The notes: a model not told the origin generated them from the letters alone. Shown: positions 8,481 through 18,549, counted from the stretch's first letter. The stretch is DNA of 64,000 nucleotides from JBBRQP01 sp038226175 (GCA_038226175.1 JBBRQP010000006.1:1-64000), one strand, 5' to 3'. Translations and numbers: made by a program.

Positions 8481-9448
8481 GTCATAAGATGTCACAAACT
8501 AATCCTCTTGTCAGCATCATCGTGCCGACCTATAATCGGGCGCACTATTTACAAGTAGCTCTAGAGAGTGCTGTGAACCAAACTTATCAGCATATTGAGA
8601 TTATTGTGGCGGATGATGGTAGCTCCGATGCTACACCCACAGTTGTTGCATCTTTTAATGATCCACGTATTATCTATCGGCGTAATCACGTAAATCAAGG
8701 GATGCTTGCTAATAATTTATCTGCCTTTGATCAAGCTCAGGGGACTTATGTGGCAAACCTGCATGATGATGACCAGTGGCAACCTAATTTTTTGGAGAAA
8801 ATGATTCCTCATTTAGAGGCTGATACGAGTGTTGCTGTGGCCTTTTGTGATCATTATATTTTTGATGAACATGGGGAGATTAATCTCACAGCTACTACAG
8901 AAAATACTCAACGCTGGCAACGTGATGTCTTAGCGGAGGGTAAACATCAACCTTTTCACAAAATCGCCCTCATTGATTTGAGTGTGCCGATGGTGATGGG
9001 TGCAGTTTTTCGTAAGAACGCTATTGCTTGGGATGATTTCCCAGCGGATGTAGGGTCTGTTTATGACTTTTGGTTAACGTATCTTGCCTGTCGAGACTAT
9101 CAAGCAGCCTATTATCATCGGGAACGCTTGACGCGCTATCGCGTCCACAGCCAATCCGAAGCCACCACTAACCAAGGCCGCATTCGTACCTGTGAAGGCG
9201 CTATTGCTGCCCATGCACGACTTTTGGCGGACGCTAAATTACAGGTAATTCGCTCTCAGTTAGAGCAAAAATATAGCGGTTATTGCCGAACTTTAGCGGT
9301 ATTACTCTTGCGCGGTGGGCGTATTAAAGAAGCCCAAACTCACCTCTGGGCAGCCCTCAAATGTCGCTTTAATTGGCGAACTAGTGCCGTGCTGGTATTA
9401 AGTCTATGGCCTAATCCTTGGTTGATTACCCAACTTTCGAGGGGTTGA
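8477..9448 (+). CDS. Family 2 glycosyltransferase
   Basis: A 323-aa GT-A enzyme that would add one sugar to the lipid-linked repeat unit at the cytoplasmic membrane face. The N-terminal nucleotide-binding motif is VSIIVPTYNRAHYL followed by VADDGSSD. The metal-binding DxD region is NLHDDDQW near residue 95. The ATG at 8477 makes an ATGA overlap with the upstream stop. A TTG at 8465 in the same frame is possible but less likely. Acceptor and donor are unknown. It sits 1 bp before the next gene. Confidence 0.85.
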   Translation: MSHKMSQTNPLVSIIVPTYNRAHYLQVALESAVNQTYQHIEIIVADDGSSDATPTVVASFNDPRIIYRRNHVNQGMLANNLSAFDQAQGTYVANLHDDDQWQPNFLEKMIPHLEADTSVAVAFCDHYIFDEHGEINLTATTENTQRWQRDVLAEGKHQPFHKIALIDLSVPMVMGAVFRKNAIAWDDFPADVGSVYDFWLTYLACRDYQAAYYHRERLTRYRVHSQSEATTNQGRIRTCEGAIAAHARLLADAKLQVIRSQLEQKYSGYCRTLAVLLLRGGRIKEAQTHLWAALKCRFNWRTSAVLVLSLWPNPWLITQLSRG

Positions 9449-9449
9449 G

Positions 9450-10556
9450 ATGAAACAGTTAGTCATGGTTTCGACGCCTCTGCCGCCTTACTCCTGTGGT
9501 ATGGGCAGCCATACCGCGATGCTGCGTCAGTTTTGGCCAACACAGGTGCAGGTTCAGCATTTGGTGACTGAGGGGGCTACGGCGACCAAAGCCGCTTGGG
9601 GGGTTGAGGGGGTTTATCAATTTACTCCCAAATCATTTTTGCAGGAGCTAGAAAACTTACCCCAAGCTGACCTGTGGATTCAGTACACGGGACGCGCCTA
9701 TCATGCGTGGGGCTGTCCTCTGTGGTTGCCTTCAGCTCTTGAGACTTGGCGGCAGCGTCATCCCCGGCAAATCCTAGGCATCATGTTTCATGAATTGTGG
9801 GGTGAGGTGCCCTGGTGGCGTAAGCAATATCTTCCTGAAATTCTACATCGTCGCGTTGTACAGCAGCTGATGACCTTAGCTGATGTGGTGTATACCAATT
9901 CTCAACATCATGCCCAACGCCTAGAGGCGCTCGTCGCTGATAAAGCCGTGCATTGGACGCGTGTGGGCAGCAATATTTTGCCAACACAGGCGGTGCAACC
10001 TAATTTTAGCCAGCGTCTAAAAACAGATTTTTTGTTATTCGGAGTTAATCCAACACGGGTAAGCGCTTTAAGCGTACTCGGCGATGTGATTCGAGAGCTT
10101 CATCAAGCCGGGATCTTGCAACATTTACAGGTGGTAGGGCCGGTTGATGCGCGTTGGGGTGCAGAAGAACAAGTTCTTTTGCGAGAACTATTACCGATGG
10201 CAGCAGTTACCTGTCACGGTGCCCTAGCCCCTGAGGCCATTTCTGAAATCCTGTCAAAGGTTGGCTTTGCTTTATTTGCCCAACCCCCAGAAAGCATCGA
10301 GAAATCCGGCAGTTTCATGGCTTTTGCCAGTCATGGGTGTCCAGTAATATCGCCTCATGCTCACGCCTTAGCGACAGCGCCCTTGGCTCATCTGATTCAC
10401 CCAGCCGAATTACGTAATGCCCAGTGGGAAAACTTAACACTTGAGTTAAATAAACGCACCCAAAAATTACTGGCTTGGCAAGAAGAGCAAGCCGGATGGG
10501 AGACGATTGTGACGCAGATGACCGAGACTTTTTATGCTTCAGCCGAGCGCAGCTAA
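9450..10556 (+). CDS. GT-B (GT4-like) glycosyltransferase
   Basis: The 368-aa protein starts with MVSTPLPPYSCGMGSHTAML, the glycine-containing N-terminal loop of GT-B enzymes. It has a central VVYTNSQHHAQRL segment (the 'suspect-you-are-heard' linker typical of GT4). Its C-terminal donor-site region is EKSGSFMAFASHGCPVISP near 282-300. This variant lacks the canonical E-x7-E, so the family assignment is looser than for its neighbours. The ribosome site is GAGGGG before ATG 9450. It follows the GT2 gene by 1 bp and is probably co-translated. Confidence 0.7.
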   Translation: MKQLVMVSTPLPPYSCGMGSHTAMLRQFWPTQVQVQHLVTEGATATKAAWGVEGVYQFTPKSFLQELENLPQADLWIQYTGRAYHAWGCPLWLPSALETWRQRHPRQILGIMFHELWGEVPWWRKQYLPEILHRRVVQQLMTLADVVYTNSQHHAQRLEALVADKAVHWTRVGSNILPTQAVQPNFSQRLKTDFLLFGVNPTRVSALSVLGDVIRELHQAGILQHLQVVGPVDARWGAEEQVLLRELLPMAAVTCHGALAPEAISEILSKVGFALFAQPPESIEKSGSFMAFASHGCPVISPHAHALATAPLAHLIHPAELRNAQWENLTLELNKRTQKLLAWQEEQAGWETIVTQMTETFYASAERS

Positions 10557-10582
10557 CCTAATTATCAATAACCGGAGGTTTT

Positions 10583-11734
10583 ATGTACACCCAACAACAA
10601 GTATCTATCGCTCCCTCTACTACGACCAAAGTTCTTTCATTGCTAGACCGAGCCATGGGCTGCGGAACCTTTGGTCACTTGATGCGCAGTTACTTTACGC
10701 CAGAGGTGATGGCGGTGGATTTTTGTTGGTCGACGGATGAACGGGCTTTAGTCCCGAGGCTAATCAATCGCTTGCTGACACCCCAAGTGATCCGTGCGCA
10801 TAATCTAGACATCCTGCGTTTTCGTCAGCAGCTCGGTCATGCCTACTTAGTGCGCGATTTGATTCGTCGCAAGCTAAATGGTCACCAGATTCTACATTTT
10901 CATACGGATCGGTTGGCTTTTGCTTGCCTAGACTTATTGCAACGTATGCCAACGGTCGTAAGTCTCGATATGACCGAAGCTCAGGCCGCTGATGAAGCCT
11001 GCACCCACCGCTGGACTTTTGCGCCTAATGTCTGGCTCGAAAAACAGGTCTTCGAGAGCGCAACCCAGATTGTGGCTTGGTCGGAATATGGACGACAGTC
11101 GGTAATCAATGATTATGGCATTACACCCCAAAAAGTAAGCGTGATTGCTCCGGGGGTCAATACCCAAACTATTTATCCGACGACTGTAACTAAAACAGGT
11201 GCTGGGTTACCCAAATTACTATTCGTGGGCGGAGACTTCCAACGCAAGGGCGGTGAGGATGTGCTGGCAGTATTTCTGGCTAATTTCGGTGAGCAAGCTG
11301 AGTTACATCTCGTCACAACCGCTGCGATCAGCTGTGAGCATCCTCATGTTCATATTCACCGCAATATTACTGCCTACTCTGTTGAATGGCTAGAGCTTTA
11401 CCAAATGGCAGATTTATTTGTATTACCTACCTACTTTGATGCTTTTGGCATGGTGTTTTTAGAAGCGATGGCAGCGGGCTTACCGATCGTTGCGACGCGG
11501 ATCAATGCGGTGCCTGAGTTAGTTCAAGAAGGTAAAAATGGTTTTTTGGTAGCCCCGGGTGACCGTCAAGACTTGGCTCAAAAAATCAGCTGGCTTTTGG
11601 GCAATGCTCAGCTGCGTCAAGCCATGGGCAGACAAGCCCGCCTATTAGCCGAAACCCGTTTTGATTTTCGGTATAACTTCGCGCAATGGCAAGACCTCTT
11701 TACCCAGATCGCTCAGGAGCCTGTATGCGTATAA
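10583..11734 (+). CDS. Family 4 glycosyltransferase
   Basis: 383-aa GT-B enzyme. A donor-binding C-terminal half is clear: LLFVGGDFQRKGGEDVL near 212-228, then FDAFGMVFLEAMAAGLPIVAT with the E-x7-E pattern near 285-305, then GKNGFLVAPGD. The N-terminal half contains HFHTDRLAFACLD and the linker QIVAWSEYGRQSV. ATG 10583 follows CGGAGG (10573-10578). The 3' end overlaps the next gene by 10 bp. It probably adds one sugar to the growing repeat unit at the inner membrane. The linkage is unknown. Confidence 0.88.
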   Translation: MYTQQQVSIAPSTTTKVLSLLDRAMGCGTFGHLMRSYFTPEVMAVDFCWSTDERALVPRLINRLLTPQVIRAHNLDILRFRQQLGHAYLVRDLIRRKLNGHQILHFHTDRLAFACLDLLQRMPTVVSLDMTEAQAADEACTHRWTFAPNVWLEKQVFESATQIVAWSEYGRQSVINDYGITPQKVSVIAPGVNTQTIYPTTVTKTGAGLPKLLFVGGDFQRKGGEDVLAVFLANFGEQAELHLVTTAAISCEHPHVHIHRNITAYSVEWLELYQMADLFVLPTYFDAFGMVFLEAMAAGLPIVATRINAVPELVQEGKNGFLVAPGDRQDLAQKISWLLGNAQLRQAMGRQARLLAETRFDFRYNFAQWQDLFTQIAQEPVCV

Positions 11735-12852
11735 CCCATGTCTATGCTGACTATCAGAATGGTGCTTTCCCACTCGCGGGAGGACTAGAAAATTACTTAC
11801 TGACCTTACTCGACAATACCAATCCCGGCTATCAGCACCAGGCTGCTGCTAACATCGCCCGAGCCCGTACGCAGCCCTCTGATCTGTTGCATCTTCATAT
11901 TGGCGCTTTGTTAACCGAAGAACTCGCTGACTTACCAGCAATTTATACGGTACATAACAATAATCCCTATTGTCCGAGCGGCGGTAAATTTTTGGCCCGT
12001 GAAGGCTTGCCCTGTGACCATGCGGTTTCGCGGCTCGGCTGTACTTGGCATCACCTAGTTAGCGGTTGTGGTAGTCGTCATCCGCAGCGACTATGGCAAG
12101 CTATACAAAGTGCCTATAGCGAGATCACCTTGCTGAAACGAATTAATATTCCGGTTCTTGCTAATAGTGATTATGTGCGTGGTCAGTTGATTCGCCATGG
12201 TCTGCCGCCCGAGCAGGTGACGACACTGCGCTATGGCATTCCTTTACCCAAGATACCCGGTTTGCCATTGACCCGTTCGACCCATAGTCAAAGGCGTTTC
12301 CTATTTGCGGGACGGATTGTACCTAATAAGGGCTTGGACTGGTTGCTGCAAGCGATGACCCATTTGGACAGCAGCTTTCATCTGGATATCGCAGGCGATG
12401 GTTACGAACGACCGCGCTTAGAAAAATTAACGGCGCAACTAGGTTTGAGCCAGCGCATTGTCTGGCATGGCTGGTGCCAACGTGAGCAACTGCGCCAGCT
12501 TTACCAACAAACCTGTGCCTTAGTTTTTCCGAGTCTCTGGCATGAACCAGCTGGGATTGTCACACTTGAGGCTTATAGTCAAAATCGTCTGGTAATTGCT
12601 AGTGCCGTTGGGGGAATTCCCGAACATATCCAAACTGGGCGCACTGGTTATCTGGTCTCACCAGGCGATGAGATCGATCTCGCCGAAGCCATGCAGGCTG
12701 TAGCCCAAAATTATGCTAGGGCGCGGGCTATGGGCGAGGCGGGCTACCACTGGCTAGAATCTGAATTTACCCTGACCTTACATTTGAGTCGGCTACAGCA
12801 AATTTATCAAAATGTCCTGACGCATGTCCCCGCAGGAGGTACCTATGTCTGA
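11725..12852 (+). CDS. Family 4 glycosyltransferase
   Basis: The 375-aa protein starts at ATG 11725, with AGGAG at 11715-11719. The longer in-frame start at 11686 would only read through the upstream gene. N-terminal GT-B features: THVYADYQNGAFPLAGGLENYL and YTVHNNNPYCPSGG. The donor half has RRFLFAGRIVPNKGLDWLL, HEPAGIVTLEAYSQNRLVIAS and GRTGYLVSPGDEIDLA. A cysteine-rich loop (CDH..C.WHH..SGCGS, about 96-120) is characteristic of a subgroup of GT4 enzymes. It overlaps both neighbours by about 8-10 bp, indicating translational coupling. Confidence 0.88.
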   Translation: MRITHVYADYQNGAFPLAGGLENYLLTLLDNTNPGYQHQAAANIARARTQPSDLLHLHIGALLTEELADLPAIYTVHNNNPYCPSGGKFLAREGLPCDHAVSRLGCTWHHLVSGCGSRHPQRLWQAIQSAYSEITLLKRINIPVLANSDYVRGQLIRHGLPPEQVTTLRYGIPLPKIPGLPLTRSTHSQRRFLFAGRIVPNKGLDWLLQAMTHLDSSFHLDIAGDGYERPRLEKLTAQLGLSQRIVWHGWCQREQLRQLYQQTCALVFPSLWHEPAGIVTLEAYSQNRLVIASAVGGIPEHIQTGRTGYLVSPGDEIDLAEAMQAVAQNYARARAMGEAGYHWLESEFTLTLHLSRLQQIYQNVLTHVPAGGTYV

Positions 12853-13774
12853 GCTTACAGTTTCTGTCTTGATCACCACCTATGGTCGACCTACTTATCT
12901 GGCTAAGTGCTTGGCTTCATTACAACAACAATTACATCATCCTGATCAGATTGTGCTGGTGAGCCGCCTAGAAGATACTGCAACTCAAGATTATCTGACT
13001 ACATATCTGGCGCACCATGCACTTGAACCGCAGATCACTTGGCTGCATGTGACGATGCCTGGGGTCATTGCTGCAAATAATGTCGGCATCCCCCAAGCCT
13101 TTGGTGATATTCTGTGCTTCATTGATGATGATGCAACGGCAGCACCAGACTGGATTGCACGCCTTGTGGAATATTACGCAGACCCGACTATCGGCGGGGT
13201 CGGAGGACGGGACCGCATCCACGGCTGCGGGGGAATTCTAACTAGCAAGGTGCATAGTATTGGTCAATTTACTTGGTATGGTCAAGATATTGGTAATCAT
13301 CACTGTGATCTGATCGCCCCAGATCCTGTCTTGGAAGTAGAACATTTTAAAGGCTGTAATATGAGCTTTCGGCGTCGGTTGCTGCCTCTTTGTGACCCAA
13401 AGTTACTCAGTACGGGTGCCTTTTATGAAATTGACCTGTGTCTGACGGTCAGAGAGCAGGGTTATCGGCTTGTGTATGACAATTCACTGATTAACGAACA
13501 TTACATTCTGGCACCAGCTTTTCATGACGGATTACAACGCGGGACTTTTTTACCTGCACGACTTTATGCTCAGGGTTTTAACTATGTTTGGGTGATGCTC
13601 AAACATCGTCATGGTGCACAACGGCTGACTTTTCTGATCTTCGTCTTTTTGTTAGAGCCTCTCAAACAAATGCTCTCACCCAGATTTACCTTCACGCAAG
13701 TAGTTGCTTCCATTAAGGGAAAGTTTACGGCTTTGTCAGACTATCTGCGTAACGCAGGGGCGCTCTATGACTAA
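12845..13774 (+). CDS. Family 2 glycosyltransferase
   Basis: 309-aa GT-A enzyme starting at ATG 12845, five bases after AGGAGG (12834-12839). The upstream ATG at 12824 is less well placed. Motifs include VSVLITTYGRPTYLAKCL at the start, then CFIDDDATAAPDWI with the metal-binding acidic triplet near 92-94. FKGCNMSFRR and the acidic YEIDLCL (catalytic base region) follow near 185-205. A hydrophobic stretch near the C-terminus (LTFLIFVFLLEPL) suggests membrane contact. It is similar to rhamnosyl/galactofuranosyl-type GT2 enzymes, but the sugar cannot be named. Confidence 0.86.
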   Translation: MSELTVSVLITTYGRPTYLAKCLASLQQQLHHPDQIVLVSRLEDTATQDYLTTYLAHHALEPQITWLHVTMPGVIAANNVGIPQAFGDILCFIDDDATAAPDWIARLVEYYADPTIGGVGGRDRIHGCGGILTSKVHSIGQFTWYGQDIGNHHCDLIAPDPVLEVEHFKGCNMSFRRRLLPLCDPKLLSTGAFYEIDLCLTVREQGYRLVYDNSLINEHYILAPAFHDGLQRGTFLPARLYAQGFNYVWVMLKHRHGAQRLTFLIFVFLLEPLKQMLSPRFTFTQVVASIKGKFTALSDYLRNAGALYD

Positions 13775-14855
13775 GACCATCAAGGTTTTGTTGGTAAGTC
13801 CTTGCCAGGGTGTTTATGGCGGTATGGAAGCCTTTGTTTTGACTTTGGCAAAGTTTTTGGCAACCCAAACGGATTGTCGTCCGCGCCTTTGCTTCAAAAA
13901 AGTGACCGGATTTGAATTGCAGCCTCAGTTATTGTCGATGTGTGAAGCGAGTCAGGTCAATTACACCTTTGTAGACAAAGGCAGTCATGCCCTCGCCCAA
14001 CAGATTATATGGTCGCATGTTGTTCATGGACAGAATACGTCCCCTGATGTGATTGCTTTAGCCCGTCTTTTTGATAAAAAATTGGTACTTACCATTCATA
14101 ACCGTTTTATCAGCGTTGGCTTACTTCATGAAGTTGCTTGGCGCTTGGGAGCAAAACTTGCCCACCAACGCTGGTACAATTCCAATTTTGTCTGGAATAC
14201 CTGGGAAACCGAATCTAAGCTCGCGGGTAGTTCCAGAATTCCGACGGTATCTAACCTGCCTGAAGGGGTATTACCAATTCGGGAGCGTTCAGGGTTTACG
14301 TTTGCTGCGCGTTGGATTGCCAATAAAGGACTCACTACCTTGGTGAAAGCCTATGCCCGAGCTGAACTCAATCCTAAGCAATGGCCTTTGCATCTTCTAG
14401 GTGATGGACCGCTACGTCCTGAGATCGAGCAATTTATCCAGCAACAGCGTATTCCCGGGATCAAAATTCATGGTTTTGTCAATGAGGAAACTAAGGCTCA
14501 GCGTATACGAGCCTCCCGCTGGATGGTGATCCCGCCCCATACCCAAGAGGATCTAGGCTTGACAGCAATTGAAGCACGTAATGTGGGGGTTCCTTGCATT
14601 ATTACCCGTGATGGTGGTTTACCAGAAGCGGCAGGTGCGCAAGCCCTCATCTGCCAGCCTAATGATGTGCATAGTCTCACCCAACTTTTGAAAACAGCTG
14701 CAACCATGTCTGAAGATGAATACAAACACCGCTCAGAAGCGACTCGTCTTGAATTAGAACACTACCTTAAGCCTTTATCTTTTTATAGTCAGGCTTATCA
14801 TCAGTTGTCTGAATTGATCAAAGTTGAACTAACTTCCGCTAGCAATACTAAATAA
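13767..14855 (+). CDS. Family 4 glycosyltransferase
   Basis: 362-aa GT-B enzyme. ATG 13767 overlaps the upstream gene by 8 bp. An earlier in-frame ATG at 13704 lies within the upstream gene and is rejected. N-terminal glycine loop SPCQGVYGGMEAFVLTL; donor half with FTFAARWIANKGLTTLV, LHLLGDGPLRPEI, and GLTAIEARNVGVPCIITRDGGLPEAAG. The acidic residue pair is at the usual E-x7-E position but the first is replaced (DLGLTAIEA). It is one of several tandem GT4 genes and probably adds one residue to the repeat unit. Confidence 0.85.
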   Translation: MTKTIKVLLVSPCQGVYGGMEAFVLTLAKFLATQTDCRPRLCFKKVTGFELQPQLLSMCEASQVNYTFVDKGSHALAQQIIWSHVVHGQNTSPDVIALARLFDKKLVLTIHNRFISVGLLHEVAWRLGAKLAHQRWYNSNFVWNTWETESKLAGSSRIPTVSNLPEGVLPIRERSGFTFAARWIANKGLTTLVKAYARAELNPKQWPLHLLGDGPLRPEIEQFIQQQRIPGIKIHGFVNEETKAQRIRASRWMVIPPHTQEDLGLTAIEARNVGVPCIITRDGGLPEAAGAQALICQPNDVHSLTQLLKTAATMSEDEYKHRSEATRLELEHYLKPLSFYSQAYHQLSELIKVELTSASNTK

Positions 14856-14860
14856 GTATC

Positions 14861-16117
14861 ATGATTCTCGTCACCCATCCGACCGGTAATGCCAATGTCC
14901 GAGGCATACTATCAGCATTTGATCGCGCCGGAAAACTTGGACACTTTATCACAACATTTGCTGCTCATAAAACTAGCTCTTACCTCGATATTTTGCCTAA
15001 ATCATTGAAAAGAGAAATACTTAGACGTACCTATGATCTTGATCTTGAGCAAATCTCGACCTATCCTTGGCGGGAATTATTACGACTAGCTGCAGCCAAA
15101 CTAAACATTACGGCACTTACCCAACATGAAACAGGTTTGGCTTGTATTGACCGGGTTTATCAGGAGCTTGATCACTATGCTGCTAACTGGTTAAAAAACC
15201 ACAGTAATGAACAGGGTATATCTGCTGTTTATGGTTATGAAGATGGTGTAAGAGCGACTTTTAGCCAAGCGCAAGCTATGGGCATACCTTGTTTTTATGA
15301 TTTGCCAATTGGCTACTGGCGGGTGGGTCAGGCTTTGTTACAAGAAGAGGCCGAGTTACAACCAGCTTGGGCAACTACGATCACAGCTATTTTAGATAGT
15401 AAAGAGAAGCTATTGCGTAAAGATCAAGAATTACTTTTGGCGGATAAAATTTTTGTGGCGAGTAGTTTTACCCGTCAAACATTACGTCAAGCACCAGAGC
15501 TACAGGCACCTATTTATGTAGTGCCCTATGGTGCGCCATCGGTTGTGATAACCCCTCAGCTCGTGCGTAAACACTCTACCTCTAAGTTACGGGTTTTGTT
15601 TGTGGGCTTGCTCAGTCAACGTAAAGGGCTTTCCTATTTACTAGAGGCAGTAAAGCTATTAGGAAATCAAGTTGAACTAACCCTTATTGGCAAATGTGTC
15701 AGTTTACCCCAACCGCTCGTCACAGCGCTCAATACCCACCACTACATAGAGTCATTACCCCACGCCCATCTCTTGGAGCAGATGCAAGCCTATGACGTTT
15801 TGGTATTTCCTTCGCTGTTTGAAGGGTTTGGCTTAGTGATTTTAGAGGCTATGTCACGGGGATTACCGGTGATTACGACGCCTCACACTGCTGGTGCTGA
15901 TGTTATTACGGATGGTAAAAATGGATTTATTGTCCCAATTCGTTGTGCCGAGTCGATTGCCGAAAAACTCCAACTACTAATCGCAGATCCTGATCTGCTG
16001 GCAGCGATGCGTATTGCAGCCCAAGATACCGCCCTTTACTTTTCTTGGAGCCGTTACTATCAGCAAATGATTACATTAACCCAAAGTCCTCATACAGTTA
16101 CGCAGAGCAGAGGTTAG
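14861..16117 (+). CDS. Family 4 glycosyltransferase
   Basis: The 418-aa protein begins MILVTHPTGNANVRGILSAF. Its donor half has RVLFVGLLSQRKGLSYLLEAV and FEGFGLVILEAMSRGLPVITT with a complete E-x7-E, then GKNGFIVPIR. It resembles glycosyltransferases with a long N-terminal acceptor domain, seen in many cyanobacterial polysaccharide loci. No strong Shine-Dalgarno precedes the ATG, five bases after the previous stop. It is separated by only 4 bp from the polymerase gene. Confidence 0.86.
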   Translation: MILVTHPTGNANVRGILSAFDRAGKLGHFITTFAAHKTSSYLDILPKSLKREILRRTYDLDLEQISTYPWRELLRLAAAKLNITALTQHETGLACIDRVYQELDHYAANWLKNHSNEQGISAVYGYEDGVRATFSQAQAMGIPCFYDLPIGYWRVGQALLQEEAELQPAWATTITAILDSKEKLLRKDQELLLADKIFVASSFTRQTLRQAPELQAPIYVVPYGAPSVVITPQLVRKHSTSKLRVLFVGLLSQRKGLSYLLEAVKLLGNQVELTLIGKCVSLPQPLVTALNTHHYIESLPHAHLLEQMQAYDVLVFPSLFEGFGLVILEAMSRGLPVITTPHTAGADVITDGKNGFIVPIRCAESIAEKLQLLIADPDLLAAMRIAAQDTALYFSWSRYYQQMITLTQSPHTVTQSRG

Positions 16118-16121
16118 CCTT

Positions 16122-17444
16122 ATGAACGCAATTTTTATCGCATCAAGAGAAACCTCTAAATTAAGGTATTTGATTTTATTTTACTTTTTTCTCTTGATCT
16201 TTGAAGGTACACTCAGGAAATGGTTGCTACCGCAACTATCATCACCCTTATTATTGATTAGAGACCCCGTAGTAATTTGGATTTATATCACTGCTTTTAC
16301 CCAAAACTTATTTCCTCGTGACCGCTTTACGATGAGCTTTTTAGGTCTTAGTTATTTATTTTTGTTAGTTGGTTTGCTTGAGGCAACTATGGCAAGTGGT
16401 CACCCGCTCAGTGTGGTACTTTATGGCTGGCGGACTAATTTTTTACATTTACCTCTGCTGTTTCTAATCCCTAAAGTGTTCAAATTAGAAGATGTCAAAG
16501 AGCTGGGTCGTTGGGTACTCATGCTCATGATACCAATGTCCGTATTAATGATCTATCAGTTTGCCTCGCCTGTGGGTCATTTTATCAATCGGATTGCCGG
16601 CGAAGGTGATGGTTTACAAATTACTTCTGTAATGGGTAAAGTTCGTCCAGCTGGGACTTTTTCCTTTACAACAGGCGCGGTTCAGTATCTTTCACTGGCG
16701 GCTTCATTTATCCTCTATGGACTGATTCAAAAAAATATTTATAGCAATAAACTTATTATTCTCGCGAGTATCAGCTTACTCGCGGCGGTAGCGGTTTCGG
16801 GTAGTCGCTCGGCGCTGGCTTCTGTGGGCACGATTGTGATTATGGGAATCATTGCCTTGCTCCTCAATCCTGTGCTACTCAGACAATCCTATCGTTTCGT
16901 TGCTCTTGGTTTAGTGATTGCTGTGAGCTTAGGTTTGTTGCCCTTTGTCCAAGAAGGGATCGAGGTTATGACAACCCGTCTTGTCTTAGCCAATGCTGCT
17001 GAAGAAGGCGCAGGGGGCACTGGTGGACGCTTTTTGGGTTCTTTCCTCGAACCTTTTTTACAAATCGATCGCTTACCTTTTTGGGGTTATGGTCTGGGCA
17101 TGGGTACTAACGCTGGCTCGGGTTTACTCACGGGTAAAGTAGAGTTTTTGTTAGCGGAAGGAGAATGGGGACGCGTAATTTTTGAGAGCGGGGCAATCCT
17201 AGGTTCCTTCTATTTAGGGTTGCGTGTCGTGTTAGCGATTTGGTTATTTTTACAATCTCTGGCCTGGGCGGGCAAAGGAGAAATTTTGGCCTTACTCTTG
17301 TGTGGCAACTGTGTCTTAGGTGTGATCAATGGTCAGTTAGGACAGGCTACCACCTTAGGCTTTATTGTCTTTTGTGCTGGATTATGTTTGGCGGCTGCCC
17401 AAGACTTAACTAGGGAGGGTAACCATGAAAATTCTCTTGGTTAG
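16122..17444 (+). CDS. wzy: Wzy-like polysaccharide polymerase (O-antigen ligase/polymerase family)
   Basis: The 440-aa membrane protein has about eleven hydrophobic segments and a large periplasmic loop (about 155-215 and 275-340). The loop includes GGTGGRFLGSF and WGYGLGMGTNAGSG, which resembles the conserved loop of the Wzy_C/O-antigen ligase family. Expected role: join flipped repeat units in the periplasm. It is the only polymerase candidate in the locus. It overlaps the next glycosyltransferase by 20 bp. This gene and its followers to 20998 look more A+T-rich than 9450-13700. Confidence 0.82.
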   Translation: MNAIFIASRETSKLRYLILFYFFLLIFEGTLRKWLLPQLSSPLLLIRDPVVIWIYITAFTQNLFPRDRFTMSFLGLSYLFLLVGLLEATMASGHPLSVVLYGWRTNFLHLPLLFLIPKVFKLEDVKELGRWVLMLMIPMSVLMIYQFASPVGHFINRIAGEGDGLQITSVMGKVRPAGTFSFTTGAVQYLSLAASFILYGLIQKNIYSNKLIILASISLLAAVAVSGSRSALASVGTIVIMGIIALLLNPVLLRQSYRFVALGLVIAVSLGLLPFVQEGIEVMTTRLVLANAAEEGAGGTGGRFLGSFLEPFLQIDRLPFWGYGLGMGTNAGSGLLTGKVEFLLAEGEWGRVIFESGAILGSFYLGLRVVLAIWLFLQSLAWAGKGEILALLLCGNCVLGVINGQLGQATTLGFIVFCAGLCLAAAQDLTREGNHENSLG

Positions 17445-18549
17445 TAATTATCTTGGGGACCGCCAAGAAAGTATGCAAAGATTCACGGATATCTTAGCGC
17501 AAGGCTTACTAGCTGCGGGTCATCAGGTGCGGGTGATTCGCCCTTATCCAGTCATGAATAAATTGTTTTCGACGGCAAATTTTTCACATAAATGGTTAGG
17601 GTATCTCGATAAATATCTATTCTTTCCGAGTCAATTAAAACAAGCGGCAGCTTGGGCCGATGTCGTTCATATTTGTGATCACTCCAATGCGATGTATGGT
17701 GATACTTTAAGAGCGGTTCCTTATCTGATTACCTGTCATGATCTAGGTGCTGTTCGCGGAGCTTTGGGAGAAATAATACAAACCGATTGCCCAGCATCCT
17801 GGACAGGTAAGCTACTTCAGCGTTGGATTTTCCATAGTTTGCAACAAGCCCATCTGATAGCTTGCGTTTCTCAGGCTACCCAACAAGATGTAGAAAATCT
17901 TACGCAGACAGCCATCCATCAAAAAGTTCGCTTGGTGGTTAATGGTCTTAATTATCCCTATTGTGTGGTGTCTGAGCTTGAAGCCGCCCGCCGTCTAGCC
18001 CAAATTCCTAGGCTCAATCAACCATTTGTGCTTCATGTCGGTTCTTCATTGAGTCGCAAAAATCGAGACGGGATTCTGAGGATCTTTAAACAGGTCAGTC
18101 ATCATTGGTCGGGGCAGTTAGTTTTTGCAGGAGAACAGCTCACGCCAGAATTGGTGCATTTGGCAAAGCAATTAGAGATCGAACACCGTATTGTGCAGAT
18201 TACAAAACCGGATAATGATCTATTAGAAGCGCTCTATAATCAAGCCTTTGCCCTACTTTTTCCTTCGCGATTTGAAGGATTTGGCTGGCCTGTGATTGAG
18301 GCTCAAGCCTGTGGTTGTCCGGTACTTTGTAGTAATCGTAATGCCTTACCAGAAGTTGTCGGTGACTCGGCAATAGTACGCGCAGTAGAAGATGAAGTAG
18401 GTTTTGCTACGGCTATTTTGCAACTGACTGAGCCTACACAACGCAAGCAATGGATAGGGCGTGGTTTTGATAATATTCAACGATTTACAACAGAAAATAT
18501 GATTGCGTCCTATCTCAAACTCTACGCAGAATTGACAGGGGTATCATGA
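17425..18549 (+). CDS. Family 4 glycosyltransferase
   Basis: 374-aa GT-B enzyme with ATG 17425 downstream of GGGAGGG, inside the 3' end of the polymerase gene. It has KILLVSNYLGDRQESMQRF at the N-terminus and a CHDLGAVRGALGE segment near 108-120. The donor half shows FVLHVGSSLSRKNRDGIL, RFEGFGWPVIEAQACGCPVLC (complete E-x7-E) and NALPEVVGDSA. This pattern is that of mannosyltransferase-like GT4 proteins, though the donor is unknown. The stop overlaps the next ATG (ATGA). Confidence 0.87.
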   Translation: MKILLVSNYLGDRQESMQRFTDILAQGLLAAGHQVRVIRPYPVMNKLFSTANFSHKWLGYLDKYLFFPSQLKQAAAWADVVHICDHSNAMYGDTLRAVPYLITCHDLGAVRGALGEIIQTDCPASWTGKLLQRWIFHSLQQAHLIACVSQATQQDVENLTQTAIHQKVRLVVNGLNYPYCVVSELEAARRLAQIPRLNQPFVLHVGSSLSRKNRDGILRIFKQVSHHWSGQLVFAGEQLTPELVHLAKQLEIEHRIVQITKPDNDLLEALYNQAFALLFPSRFEGFGWPVIEAQACGCPVLCSNRNALPEVVGDSAIVRAVEDEVGFATAILQLTEPTQRKQWIGRGFDNIQRFTTENMIASYLKLYAELTGVS